Source of the DNA: Halosolutus amylolyticus
GTDB taxonomy: Archaea; Halobacteriota; Halobacteria; Halobacteriales; Natrialbaceae
DNA length: 64,000 bases
Direction of reading: 5' to 3'
NCBI RefSeq assembly: GCF_023566055.1
Contig: NZ_JALIQP010000002.1
Span: forward strand, 930,001-994,000
The notes under the pieces were generated by a model that was not told the origin of the DNA, ran no database searches, and saw nothing but the letters and a program-made list of their open reading frames with translations. Shown here piece by piece: positions 8,078-16,072 of this stretch. The number at the start of each line of letters is the position of its first letter. The stretch's first letter is position 1. The position numbers and the translations under genes were made by a program.

Positions 8078-9217
8078 TCACTCGTCGCGTCCGCCCTCGT
8101 CGGCTCCATCGGACCCCGTCTCCCCTTCGGTGGCCGTCTCCGCGGACGCCGAATCACCACCGGAACTCCCGGGTGAGGCCCCGGGAGCCGGTTCCCCGGT
8201 GTGGCCGCGAGCGAAGGAATCGATGGTGAGTTTCGCGCCACCGAGGACGACGGGGCCGATGAACAGGCCGACGGCCCCGAAGGCGACGAGACCACCGAAG
8301 ATGCCGACGACGACGATCGCGGAGTTGAACGCGCTGGTCTGGCCGATCAGCGCCGGCCGAAGGTACGAATCGGAGAAGGTGACGAGCAGGCCGTAGACGA
8401 CCATCGCCGCGCCGGCGGTCGGCCGCCCGACGGCGAGGAGATAGCCCGCGGCCGGAATCCAGACCCCGAACGCGCCGACGAGCGGGAGCAACGTCAGGAC
8501 GAACGTGGCGACGGTGAGAAAGACGACGGCGGGGAGGCCGGCGATCGCCAGTCCGACGCCGAGCATCACCGCCTGGATGGCCGCGACCGCGACGTTCCCG
8601 ACGACCGAGGCCCACATGAGCTGATCCAGTCCCTCGCGGAGATCGGCCAGGATCCGGTCCTCGACCGGCAACACCCAGTGGAACCAGTCGACGAGGCGCT
8701 CCCCGTCGCGCAACAGGGCGAAGAGGACGAACAGCGTGATGGTCAGCCCGATGAACAGACTCGGCAAACTCCCGGCGAAATCGATTGCCCCCGTCGCAAT
8801 CTGCTGGAGCGCCGTCGCGATCCGGCCCTGGTTCGCTTCGTACACGGCGACGACGTCGACGGTGTACCCGTTGGTCTCGAGGATCGCCTCGACCGTCTCG
8901 ACGTCGAGCTGTCCTTGCCTGATCGCGGGGACGATACCGAGAGCCTGCCGGACGGCGATCGTGACGACGTAGATGAGCGGGAGCAGGACGACGAGCAACG
9001 TCGCCACGACCAGGGCGATCGCCGCGACCGCCGGCCTGACGTACTGCTCGAGGCGTCGCTGGACGGGAAACAGGATGTACGCGAGAACGACGCCGAACAG
9101 GACGTACTGGAGGTACGGCAGGAGAACGACCAGTCCGAGGAGCGCGCTCAGCAGTGCGATCGCGGTCAATCCGGATTGCTCGAGAATCCAGTCGGGCGGC
9201 GTGGGCCGATCGGGCAT
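8078..9217 (-). CDS. AI-2E family membrane permease
   Basis: The 379-residue protein has about eight hydrophobic segments, for example LTAIALLSALLGLVVLLPYL, AIALVVATLLVVLLPLIYVV and AIVVVGIFGGLVAFGAVGLF. The C-terminal GLFIGPVVLGGAK is the hallmark of the AI-2E exporter (PerM/YhhT) superfamily. In archaea the substrate is not known; some relatives act as sodium/proton antiporters. The C-terminus is a Gly/Ser/Glu-rich cytoplasmic tail of about 40 residues. ATG 9217 is preferred over upstream frame extensions, which reach into the truncated palindromic repeat at 9344. It converges with the SnoaL-like gene. Confidence 0.88.
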   Translation of the reverse strand: MPDRPTPPDWILEQSGLTAIALLSALLGLVVLLPYLQYVLFGVVLAYILFPVQRRLEQYVRPAVAAIALVVATLLVVLLPLIYVVTIAVRQALGIVPAIRQGQLDVETVEAILETNGYTVDVVAVYEANQGRIATALQQIATGAIDFAGSLPSLFIGLTITLFVLFALLRDGERLVDWFHWVLPVEDRILADLREGLDQLMWASVVGNVAVAAIQAVMLGVGLAIAGLPAVVFLTVATFVLTLLPLVGAFGVWIPAAGYLLAVGRPTAGAAMVVYGLLVTFSDSYLRPALIGQTSAFNSAIVVVGIFGGLVAFGAVGLFIGPVVLGGAKLTIDSFARGHTGEPAPGASPGSSGGDSASAETATEGETGSDGADEGGRDE

Positions 9218-9540
9218 GGACGGGGATTCGTTAGTCAGAGATATTAGTCCACTGATATAATGGGTCGGCCCCGTCACTGGGGACGGACGGAAACTGAACG
9301 GAGCGACGGTACCGACGGCTCGGTGCCGAGTAAAAAACGAGTCATACGGTTTACTGTAAGTCATTTCCGGCGCAACCGCCGCCCTAGCTGATGGAAGGGA
9401 GGGTGTTAGGTTCGCACGTGTAGTGACCGAACTGCCCTGATTCAGTTTCAGGTCCGATTCTGAATAAAGAAACCGCGCTACTATCTACTGTTACGACAAT
9501 CAGTATCAGGGTGGCCTCTCGAATGGAACCCGCTACCTGC
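9218..9540. other. Intergenic region holding a truncated palindromic repeat
   Basis: No gene is recognised in these 320 bases. They contain the truncated palindromic element at 9344 and an A/T-richer stretch at about 9420-9510. The frames seen are short and not protein-like. Confidence 0.5.
9344..9384. repeat. Dispersed palindromic element, truncated copy
   Basis: The sequence ATACGGTTTACTGTA, two bases after GT, followed by TTCCGGCGCAACCGC, matches the first 36 bases of the copy at 40786 with two differences. The second half (inner complementary arm and right terminus) is missing. It is preceded by TC rather than TG, so no stop codon overlaps it. Confidence 0.85.
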
Positions 9541-9714
9541 TTAACAGACGACCACCCAGTAGCGGTGACCGTTCGAGCAGGAGACGGCCGTCTGCTCACC
9601 GTACGCCGCGACCGAGTGGCTGACCTTCAGGTCGGCGTCCTCGTCGGGGATCGATACGCGCGTCCGCTCCGCACACTGTGGACACTCGACGGCCCGTGTC
9701 GCTGTCGTTTGCAT
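9541..9714 (-). CDS. 57-residue zinc-binding-type small protein
   Basis: A short gene with the translation start MQTTATRAVECPQCAERTRV and the end SCSNGHRYWVVVC. It has CPQC near residue 11, then CSNGH and a terminal Cys, a pattern of four or five potential zinc ligands seen in tiny haloarchaeal zinc-finger proteins. ATG at 9714 and TAA at 9541 frame it exactly, and codon third positions are G/C-rich like true genes here. Function is unknown; protein or nucleic-acid binding is likely. Confidence 0.7.
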   Translation of the reverse strand: MQTTATRAVECPQCAERTRVSIPDEDADLKVSHSVAAYGEQTAVSCSNGHRYWVVVC

Positions 9715-9835
9715 CTACTATCACCGTGTTACCGTACTGCACAGAGAAGCATAACCCCGTTCTCAAGCAAACCGAACCGGTTCCCGGATCTGACCGCCGT
9801 TTTCGCGTCGCGACAACGCGTGTAGCCGATCGATC

Positions 9836-10978
9836 TCAGGCCGAACAGTTGTTCGGCCCGAGTTCGAGTTCGGTCCGCTCCTCGGGCGGTTCCGCCGTGG
9901 CACCGCGGTTCAGGTCGATGATCTCCTCGAAGTTCGCCGGCTTCTCGCCCGCGTCGGCCAGCCGATCGACGAACGCCTCCTCGTCCAGCGCGAGGACGTC
10001 GATCCCGGTCCGGGCCTCGCCGATCGTGGTAGTGATCGGCTCCCCCGGCTGGCCGTGTCCGAACCGGCCGTCGCTCGTGACCGTGACGTGGCCCGGCAGG
10101 ACGGCGACGGAGTCGGGTTCGGCGAGGATCGTCCGGTGGAGCGTCTCGTAGAGCATTCGCGCCCCTTGCTCTCCCTCGTCCTCGCTGAACTCGAGTTCCG
10201 TCCGTCCCGTCGAATCGACGTGCAGCGTGTCGGCGGTCAACAGCGCCGCGTCGTCGACGAGCAGGGTGATCATCTCGGTCGTGTGGCCCGGGGCCGCGAT
10301 CGCCTTGACCTCACGGTTCCCGACCGCGATGACCTCGTTCCGCTCGAGCGGCCGGTACTCGAATTCGACCCCGCGCTCCTCGGCCCGATCGCCCAGGTAG
10401 TAGGGAACGGCGAGTTCGGCGGCCAGTTCGCGACCGCCGGAGACGTGATCGGCGTGGACGTGCGTGTCGACGACGCCGACGATCGTGAGCCCCTGCTCCG
10501 CGGCCGCCGCCGTGAACTCGTCGGTGTCGGCCGTCGGGTCGACGACGATCGCGTCACCGGTTTCGGCACAGCCGACGAGGTAGCTCAGACAGCCCTTCGC
10601 GCGACGCTGGAGTTGAACTACCGTCAGGTCGTCCGCGACGTCGAGGGCGACCCGATCGTAGACGCCGCTCCAGCCTTTCATCCCGCCGTCGACGGCATTA
10701 ACCTCGAACTCGTCGGTCGCCGAGTCGAGCTGGGTCGCGAGGTTCCCCGACGAGAGCCCCTTCGCACAGATGGTGATCACCCGATCGGTGTCACCGACCA
10801 GATCCTCCAGGTCCTCGAGGCGACCGTCGACATCCTCCTCGGGACCGAACGGGAAGTGAACCGCGTCGGTGACGTGCCAGGACTCGTAGCTGTCCTCGGG
10901 CCGCGTGTCGACGAGGACGAAGTCGGCGTCCTCGTCCTGCAGTTCCACCAGCCGATCGGGCGAGAGCGTGGTGACCAT
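9836..10978 (-). CDS. Rhodanese / MBL-fold fusion (persulfide dioxygenase-like)
   Basis: A 380-residue two-domain protein. Residues 1-110 are a rhodanese domain with FVLVDTRPEDSYESWHV and an active-site loop ICAKGLSSGNLA holding the reactive Cys. Residues about 125-330 are an MBL-fold domain with the metal motif DTHVHADH, then APGHTTEM, LLTADTLHVD and VLPGHVTV. Bacterial relatives with these domains oxidise glutathione persulfide or handle sulfane sulfur, so a sulfur-detoxification role is likely; haloarchaea would use another thiol. The domain order (rhodanese first) is the reverse of the usual bacterial fusion. The C-terminus carries NNCSA with one further Cys. Confidence 0.88.
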   Translation of the reverse strand: MVTTLSPDRLVELQDEDADFVLVDTRPEDSYESWHVTDAVHFPFGPEEDVDGRLEDLEDLVGDTDRVITICAKGLSSGNLATQLDSATDEFEVNAVDGGMKGWSGVYDRVALDVADDLTVVQLQRRAKGCLSYLVGCAETGDAIVVDPTADTDEFTAAAAEQGLTIVGVVDTHVHADHVSGGRELAAELAVPYYLGDRAEERGVEFEYRPLERNEVIAVGNREVKAIAAPGHTTEMITLLVDDAALLTADTLHVDSTGRTELEFSEDEGEQGARMLYETLHRTILAEPDSVAVLPGHVTVTSDGRFGHGQPGEPITTTIGEARTGIDVLALDEEAFVDRLADAGEKPANFEEIIDLNRGATAEPPEERTELELGPNNCSA

Positions 10979-11029
10979 GCCGATCGGTACGACGCCTTGT
11001 TACGTAATACCACAGCTGGGTACGGACCG

Positions 11030-11081
11030 GTTGGAGGACCACGATCCCGTCCGCTGTTGGAGGACCGCAATCCCGTCGCGC
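11030..11081. repeat. Direct repeat, 26-bp unit, two copies
   Basis: GTTGGAGGACC starts at 11030 and again at 11056, and each is followed by a near-identical RCRATCCCGTC stretch. The pair lies just upstream of the rhodanese/MBL gene and left of the TnpB element, in a 320-base stretch without another gene. Confidence 0.7.
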
Positions 11082-11172
11082 CGCCGTCACGGATCAGTCG
11101 GCCCCCACTCAGCGGACGGTCTCGAAGCCGGGACGGTCACTCCGAGATGACAATCACAGCAGTAGCAGCGCG

Positions 11173-12590
11173 GAAGCCCACGGCTTTCGCCGTGGGAGGA
11201 AGCGCGTACGCTCCGTGCAACAAACTACCGACGATGGCACGGCTGACTCCCGAACATAGTCAAAATTATTAATAAAGTAAAGCACGTTAATGTGACGTGT
11301 ATGGCGTGGGAGGTCATACGCACCGTCCGAGTTCGACTCGACGTACCTGACGACCGCAAGAGTGACCTCCACGCTACCAACACCCTCTTCCAATATTGCG
11401 CGAACCGCGCTAGTGAATGGGCGTGGCGCTACCCCGACGAGGACTGCGTGACCAGCAAAAGCGCCGCTGAAGAAGCGTTGTACGACGACCTCCGCAAGGA
11501 AACTGACGGACTCCACGCGAATCTCGTCCAGAAAGCCATCAAACGCGCTATCAAGGACATCGACAACTGTGTCGATGACCTTGCCAACAGCGAGAATACG
11601 AGTCGTCCTGAGTACAACACGTTCAGCATCGTCTACGACAAGCGGGCCGCCACGTACCACCGCGACAAAGTGAGTCTCGCCACCGTGAACGGTCGCGTCG
11701 AGTGCGAGTACGACCTGCCTGACGACCCTGAAGGAACGCCACACGGCGAGTACCTACTGAACGACGACTACGAGTTTTCGACCAGCACTGTCCACTACGA
11801 CAGCGAAGCAGATGAATTCTACCTGCACGCGGTGATGGAGCGGGAACTCGACGTTGCTAGTCCTGAGAAAGCCGAGAATTCGAACGTCCTTGGCGTGGAC
11901 TGCAACGTCAACGACCACATCGCCGTCACCAGCACGGGCAAGTTCATCGGCAACGCCGACTATCTTAACCACCAGCGCCACGAATTCGAGAAACGCCGCG
12001 CCAGCCTCCAACAAACAGGCACACGGCGTGCCCACTTGACCTACCAACGCATCGGAGACAGGTTCGGTCGCTGGAGTGAAGACTACCTTCACCAGTGTTC
12101 CAAGGCCATCGTCGAGGAGGCTCGCCGCCACGAGTGTACGCACATTGCGTTCGAAAACTTGGAACGGATTCGAGCGCGTATCAGCGACGGGAAGAAGTTC
12201 CAACAGTGGGCATTCAACGCCCTCCAAACGATGGTCGAGTATAAGGCGGAAGAGTACGGCATCGTCGTGGACACTGTGAACCCGCAGTACACGAGCCAGC
12301 AATGCTCGAAGTGCGGGTGTACGTTGGAGGAGAACCGCGACGACCAGCACTTCGGGTGCCTCGACTGTTCCTACACGGCGAACGCGGATTACAACGCCGC
12401 GAAGAATATTGCTCGGAAACTCGCGCTCAAACTCCAGCAGGGGCAGAAGTCTCCCGCTGGAGGGGCGTTCTGTCAGTACGCCCTGAAGTCAGGGATGATG
12501 ACCGTGAACGACAGTAGTGTGTCGTCCGACACCTATGTGTCGGCAGACCGGGAGTCCACTGACAAGCCCACCGCTGAAGCGGTGGGTAGC
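11173..12590 (+). mobile_element. IS200/IS605-type element with tnpB only (copy 1)
   Basis: The element contains one tnpB gene flanked by subterminal hairpins. The left end has CCCACGGCTTTCGCCGTGGG at about 11174; the right end has CCCACCGCTGAAGCGGTGGG at about 12568, followed by TAGCT. Hairpins of this sort are recognised by Y1 transposases in trans; no tnpA is present in the window. The right-end hairpin plus the gene end should encode the guide-carrying reRNA of TnpB. Exact borders are approximate because this family makes no target duplications. Confidence 0.8.
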
Positions 12591-12593
12591 TGA
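11301..12593 (+). CDS. tnpB: TnpB, RNA-guided nuclease of an IS1341-type element
   Basis: The 430-residue protein has the TnpB architecture: an N-terminal wedge/REC-like region, then a RuvC domain and an embedded zinc ribbon. The three RuvC acidic residues are all present: Asp200 in GVDCNVND, Glu285 in IAFENL and Asp363 in [11 protein letters not shown]. The zinc ribbon has CSKC and CLDC. Motif I is unusual (GVDCNVN rather than GVDLGVN), but the acid is kept, so the enzyme looks catalytically competent. TnpB uses an RNA made from the element right end to cut DNA at the donor site and favour element retention. ATG 11301 is used; a GTG lies three codons upstream at 11292. An A/T-rich promoter-like stretch lies at 11260-11285. 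Confidence 0.92.
   Translation: MAWEVIRTVRVRLDVPDDRKSDLHATNTLFQYCANRASEWAWRYPDEDCVTSKSAAEEALYDDLRKETDGLHANLVQKAIKRAIKDIDNCVDDLANSENTSRPEYNTFSIVYDKRAATYHRDKVSLATVNGRVECEYDLPDDPEGTPHGEYLLNDDYEFSTSTVHYDSEADEFYLHAVMERELDVASPEKAENSNVLGVDCNVNDHIAVTSTGKFIGNADYLNHQRHEFEKRRASLQQTGTRRAHLTYQRIGDRFGRWSEDYLHQCSKAIVEEARRHECTHIAFENLERIRARISDGKKFQQWAFNALQTMVEYKAEEYGIVVDTVNPQYTSQQCSKCGCTLEENRDDQHFGCLDCSYTANADYNAAKNIARKLALKLQQGQKSPAGGAFCQYALKSGMMTVNDSSVSSDTYVSADRESTDKPTAEAVGS
12550..12593 (+). ncRNA. Predicted 3' part of TnpB reRNA (right-end hairpin), copy 1
   Basis: The right end of the element holds the hairpin at about 12568-12587 that overlaps the last codons of tnpB. In characterised TnpB systems the reRNA scaffold is transcribed from this end and its guide comes from the flanking host DNA starting at about 12591. 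This is inferred from the family; no transcript data are available here. Confidence 0.45.
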
Positions 12594-12664
12594 CGCCGCG
12601 ACTCTCCGATCGGGAGGCCGAGGACGACCCGGCGGACGAGTTCGACGATCGGACGTTCAACTGA
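12590..12664 (+). pseudogene. 3' remnant of a gene interrupted by the TnpB element
   Basis: Directly after the element end, the frame starting CTG ACG CCG reads LTPRLSDREAEDDPADEFDD and then RTFN, stop at 12662-12664. The acidic, haloarchaeal-like composition and the absence of any start codon suggest this is the C-terminus of a gene whose upstream part is separated or deleted. No matching 5' part is seen left of the element near 11100-11170, so a deletion may have gone with it. The original product cannot be named. Confidence 0.4.
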
Positions 12665-12713
12665 CGACGGGCGGTGCCGAGTCGCGGCCGGAAATTTGGG
12701 TCGATCGAGAGGA

Positions 12714-12721
12714 TGTTTTAA
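12714..12721 (+). promoter_or_regulatory. TATA-like box of the SpoIIM-type gene
   Basis: The sequence TGTTTTAA lies 25-32 bases before the ATG at 12746, the spacing expected for a leaderless haloarchaeal transcript. Confidence 0.5.
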
Positions 12722-12745
12722 CTGCCGACCGTTCGACGAACAGGT

Positions 12746-14269
12746 ATGGACCTCTCCGATTCCGTCGGCGCCGCCGTCGCGGTCTTGCGACGTCGGCCTG
12801 CCGACCTGCTCCCGTTCTACCTGCTCGGGGCCGCGATCCCCGCGATCGTCCGGGTCGTTCCCTTCGCCGCGCTGGTCGTCGGCTACCTCTACCTCGACGC
12901 GACGGGTCGACTCGCGACCATCCGGGGCGAACTGGCGAGCCAGGACCTCGAACCGCCGGATCCGGAGGCCGAGCCCGAGGCGTTCGAGGCGTGGGCGTCC
13001 GGCCTCGAACCGATCGTCGAACAGCTGTTCACGCCGGCGATCGGCGCCCTCGTCGCGGTGACGCTCCTCGTGAGCCTGCTCGTGCTCCTCGTGCTGTACG
13101 CGATCGTCGGTGCCGCCCAGATGACGGCCTGTTACGGCCGGCTCCGCAACGAACGCGGCCTGATCGCCGGCCTCGCCGGGGGTCGCCGGTACTGGCTCCG
13201 GTTCCTCGGGCTCTACCTGCTCGAGGTCGTCCTCTGGCTCGTCGTCGCCGGTGCCGTCGTCGGTGCGACGGTCCTGCTGGGCGGCGTCGCCGGCGCTGCG
13301 ATCGGGCCGGCCGCCGTCCTCGTCGTGCTCCCCGCCCTGCTGGTCGGGTTCCTGGCGATCGCCGCCGTCCGGGCCGTCTTCGCGTTCGCCCCGGTCGCCG
13401 TCGTCGTCGACGACGTCGGGATCGGCGGCTCGCTCTCCCGGACCCTCGGCTTCGTCCGCCACCACCCGATCGCCGCCGGCTTCTACTACGTCGTTTCCGT
13501 CGGCTCGCTGATCGCGTTCTCGACCGTGACCGGGGTGCTCGCGCTCGTCGACGTCGTCAGCGTCGGCGGACTCGTCACCGCGGTGCTGGTGTTTCCCGCC
13601 CTGGATCTGCTGAAAACCGGGCTGTACACCGACGGACGGGGACGACTCGATCCACCCGTCGCTCCCGATCGATCGCTCCGGAACCAGGTCGTCGATGGCG
13701 TCCGGACCGGCTGGGCCGAACTGGTCTCGTTCGTCCGGTCGACGCCGCTGACGCACGCGTTCGTGGTCGTCCTCGCCGTCGCCTCGTTCTGGGTCGGCTG
13801 GGAAGGCGCGGCGCCGTTCGCCGACGCGTTCGAGACGTCGATCGGCGCCCGACTCGAGGGACACGTTCCCCCGGCAGCGGCCCTGGAGTTCTTCGCCAAC
13901 AACTGGCTGGTCGCGATTACGACGGCCTACGCCGGCTTCGCCCTCGCGGTCCCGGCGCTCGTCTCGCTCGTGTTCAACGGGCTCGTGATGGGCGTCTACG
14001 CCCGGACCGAGGTCGCCCCGACCGAACTGGCGGCGTTCGTCGCCCCGCACGGGATCCTCGAGATTCCCGCCATCTTCATCGCCACCGCGCTCGGGCTCTC
14101 GCTCGGCGCCGTCGCCGCTCGCGTCCCGCTCGGGCAGGTCACCCGATCGGAACTCGCCGACGCCCTCGAACGGGCGTTCTGGGTGCTCGTCGGTATCGGT
14201 CTCCTGCTCGCAATCGCGGGATTCGTCGAGGGGTTCGTCAGCCCGTACTACTACCACCTCTTCCGCTAG
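12746..14269 (+). CDS. Multi-pass membrane protein with a SpoIIM-type C-terminal domain
   Basis: A 507-residue integral membrane protein with ten or more hydrophobic segments. Residues about 1-300 form a membrane domain with long hydrophobic stretches such as LVSLLVLLVLYAIVGAAQ and LLEVVLWLVVAGAVVGATV. Residues about 325-507 match stage II sporulation protein M-type domains: FFANNWLVAITTAYAGFALA, NGLVMGVYAR, APHGILEIPAIFIATALGLSL. In archaea this domain is unrelated to sporulation and its function is unknown. It sits immediately downstream of the TnpB element and its 75-base remnant. Confidence 0.85.
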   Translation: MDLSDSVGAAVAVLRRRPADLLPFYLLGAAIPAIVRVVPFAALVVGYLYLDATGRLATIRGELASQDLEPPDPEAEPEAFEAWASGLEPIVEQLFTPAIGALVAVTLLVSLLVLLVLYAIVGAAQMTACYGRLRNERGLIAGLAGGRRYWLRFLGLYLLEVVLWLVVAGAVVGATVLLGGVAGAAIGPAAVLVVLPALLVGFLAIAAVRAVFAFAPVAVVVDDVGIGGSLSRTLGFVRHHPIAAGFYYVVSVGSLIAFSTVTGVLALVDVVSVGGLVTAVLVFPALDLLKTGLYTDGRGRLDPPVAPDRSLRNQVVDGVRTGWAELVSFVRSTPLTHAFVVVLAVASFWVGWEGAAPFADAFETSIGARLEGHVPPAAALEFFANNWLVAITTAYAGFALAVPALVSLVFNGLVMGVYARTEVAPTELAAFVAPHGILEIPAIFIATALGLSLGAVAARVPLGQVTRSELADALERAFWVLVGIGLLLAIAGFVEGFVSPYYYHLFR

Positions 14270-14291
14270 CCGACGCTGAGAGGGAGTGTGC

Positions 14292-14297
14292 TTTTTA
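14292..14297 (+). promoter_or_regulatory. TATA-like box of the DUF2892 gene
   Basis: TTTTTA lies 24-29 bases before the ATG at 14321, consistent with a leaderless transcript of its own despite the upstream gene being in the same direction. Confidence 0.5.
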
Positions 14298-14320
14298 CCG
14301 ATCCGATCGACGACTCGCCC

Positions 14321-14551
14321 ATGGCACTCCAGAAGAACGTCGGCGGTCTCGATCGACTCGCCCGCGGCGTGCTCGGCGTCGTCCTGCTCGGCGTGGCCGC
14401 CGGGGCCGCGATCGGCGGTCGGCGGACGGTCGGCGTCGTGGCAGGGGTCGTCTCGATCGGGCTGCTGGTGAACGCCGCGACGCAGTTCTGCGGGCTGAAC
14501 GCCGTGCTCGGGGTCGATACCTGTTCGCGGGACGCGGATACTGACCCCTGA
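14321..14551 (+). CDS. YgaP-like inner membrane protein (DUF2892)
   Basis: A 76-residue protein beginning MALQKNVGGLDRLARGVLG, then two transmembrane helices and a CGLNAVLGVDTCSR end. This is the DUF2892 layout: amphipathic N-terminus, two helices, Cys-containing loop. In other organisms it is fused to rhodanese domains and linked to sulfur handling. ATG 14321 is favoured by the family start and by the TATA box position; an upstream start at 14288 would overlap that box. Confidence 0.88.
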   Translation: MALQKNVGGLDRLARGVLGVVLLGVAAGAAIGGRRTVGVVAGVVSIGLLVNAATQFCGLNAVLGVDTCSRDADTDP

Positions 14552-14566
14552 CCGCTCGCGGACCGC

Positions 14567-15943
14567 TCACTGGTAGGCCTCGAACTCCTTCCCGAACAGG
14601 AGGAAGTACGCGGTGCCGACGAGCCCGATCCCGGTCGCGATCGTGAACGCGAGCGTCGGCGACCCGGCGAACACCGGGTCGCCCGTCAGCGGGTTCGCGA
14701 ACCCGCCCCATATCAGTCCGCCGAGCGCGGCGCTCGGGATGACGATCAGGTTCCGCAGGAGGTAGTAGGCCCCGGTGACGCGGCCGCCCGCCCCCGCCTC
14801 GGCCGGGCCGACGATCAGCGCCTTGTGCGCGGGGAGACCGGCGAAGCGCAGGCCGGAGAAGGCAAACAGGGCGGCGAGGACGGCGGCGCTCTCCGGCGCG
14901 GTGATGAGCATGACCGGGAACACCGCGTAGACGACGAAGCCGAGCGCGACGACCGGTTTGAGACCGACCCGTTCGGCCGCCAGCGCCGCTGGGAACATCA
15001 CGAGCAGTGCGACGAGCATCTCGAGGCCGAGCAGGAGACCGAAGTACGACTGTGGCGAGAGCGCGATCGTGCCGACGGCGGGCAGTGAGAGGGTGAGCCC
15101 GACCCCGAGAAACCGCGTGACGACGATGACGAAGAAGACGTAGACCATCCCGTTGGCGAAGCGCACGAGCGTGTCGCCGACGAGCAACGGCCGGAGCTCG
15201 TCGGGCATCGCTCGCAGATCGACGAGCAACTGCGAGACTCCCTCGAACTCCTTTCCGATGCTGTCTTCGGCGCCCTCGTAGAGGACGTGCTGGACGACGG
15301 TTCCGAGGACGCCGAAGACGAGCGCGACGACGAGGATCAGCTGGAACGCGAGCACGACGTCGCTGTCCGTCGAGCCGAACGGGAAGAACAGCGCGGCGGC
15401 GATCAGCGGCCCGACGAGAAAGGCAGTCCGCCGGAACGTCTCCGTCGACGCGAAGCCAGCCGCGAGTCGCGACGGCGGGACCGCCTGCTTGACGATCGCG
15501 TACGTCGCGCCGAGCCCGAACGACTTCCAGGCCTGGGCGAGGATCAGACCGAGAAAGATCGCGACGATCGCGAGGGAGGTCGGACCGATCGTCACGTCCG
15601 CGAGAAGCGGCGCAGCGAGCCAGACGCCGAAGCCGAGCGTCGAGCACAGCCCGAACGCCGTGAGCGCGTACCGCGAGCCGATCCGATCGGAGATCGCACC
15701 GCCGGGATACGGGTAGAGCGCACTGATGACGTTCCCGAACGTGCCGAAGAGTCCGACGACGAACGCCGTCGCCCCGAGCGCGGACATGTACTCGGCCATG
15801 TATCGGCTGGTCATCTGGAAGCCCAGGCTGAACGCGAACATCGCGAGGGAGAGCACCAGGACGTCCCGCTCGAGCGCGAAGAACTGGCGGAACGCGTCGA
15901 GCGGATCGATCTCCTCCTCGCGGGCCTCCTGCTCGAGACTCAT
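14567..15943 (-). CDS. MFS transporter
   Basis: A 458-residue protein with about twelve hydrophobic segments and the major facilitator layout. The loop between segments 2 and 3 reads GGAISDRIGSRYAL, matching the MFS motif G-x-x-x-D-R-x-G-R-R. The N-terminal ~25 residues are acidic and cytoplasmic. The substrate is not evident. It is convergent with the DUF2892 gene and divergent from the aspartoacylase-like gene. Confidence 0.88.
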   Translation of the reverse strand: MSLEQEAREEEIDPLDAFRQFFALERDVLVLSLAMFAFSLGFQMTSRYMAEYMSALGATAFVVGLFGTFGNVISALYPYPGGAISDRIGSRYALTAFGLCSTLGFGVWLAAPLLADVTIGPTSLAIVAIFLGLILAQAWKSFGLGATYAIVKQAVPPSRLAAGFASTETFRRTAFLVGPLIAAALFFPFGSTDSDVVLAFQLILVVALVFGVLGTVVQHVLYEGAEDSIGKEFEGVSQLLVDLRAMPDELRPLLVGDTLVRFANGMVYVFFVIVVTRFLGVGLTLSLPAVGTIALSPQSYFGLLLGLEMLVALLVMFPAALAAERVGLKPVVALGFVVYAVFPVMLITAPESAAVLAALFAFSGLRFAGLPAHKALIVGPAEAGAGGRVTGAYYLLRNLIVIPSAALGGLIWGGFANPLTGDPVFAGSPTLAFTIATGIGLVGTAYFLLFGKEFEAYQ

Positions 15944-16040
15944 ACGGACAGATGACTGCTGGAGGGGCTTTGGTTTTGTTCTCGTCCGCTCCGTGCGTCG
16001 AGCGACCCGCTCCCGTCAGCGGCCGGCAGAAATATCGAAC

Positions 16041-16049
16041 CAATAAAGA
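16041..16049 (+). promoter_or_regulatory. TATA-like box of the aspartoacylase-like gene
   Basis: The A/T-rich CAATAAAGA lies 24-32 bases before ATG 16073, supporting that start over the two upstream in-frame GTG codons at 16064 and 16067. Confidence 0.5.
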
Positions 16050-16072
16050 CCGGCGGGTCCATCGTGGTGGAC

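Noticed and set aside
12517-14544. A 675-residue plus-strand frame overlapping the SpoIIM-type gene
   Set aside because: The translation is almost entirely Arg/Pro/Gly, a frame-shifted shadow of the membrane protein gene.
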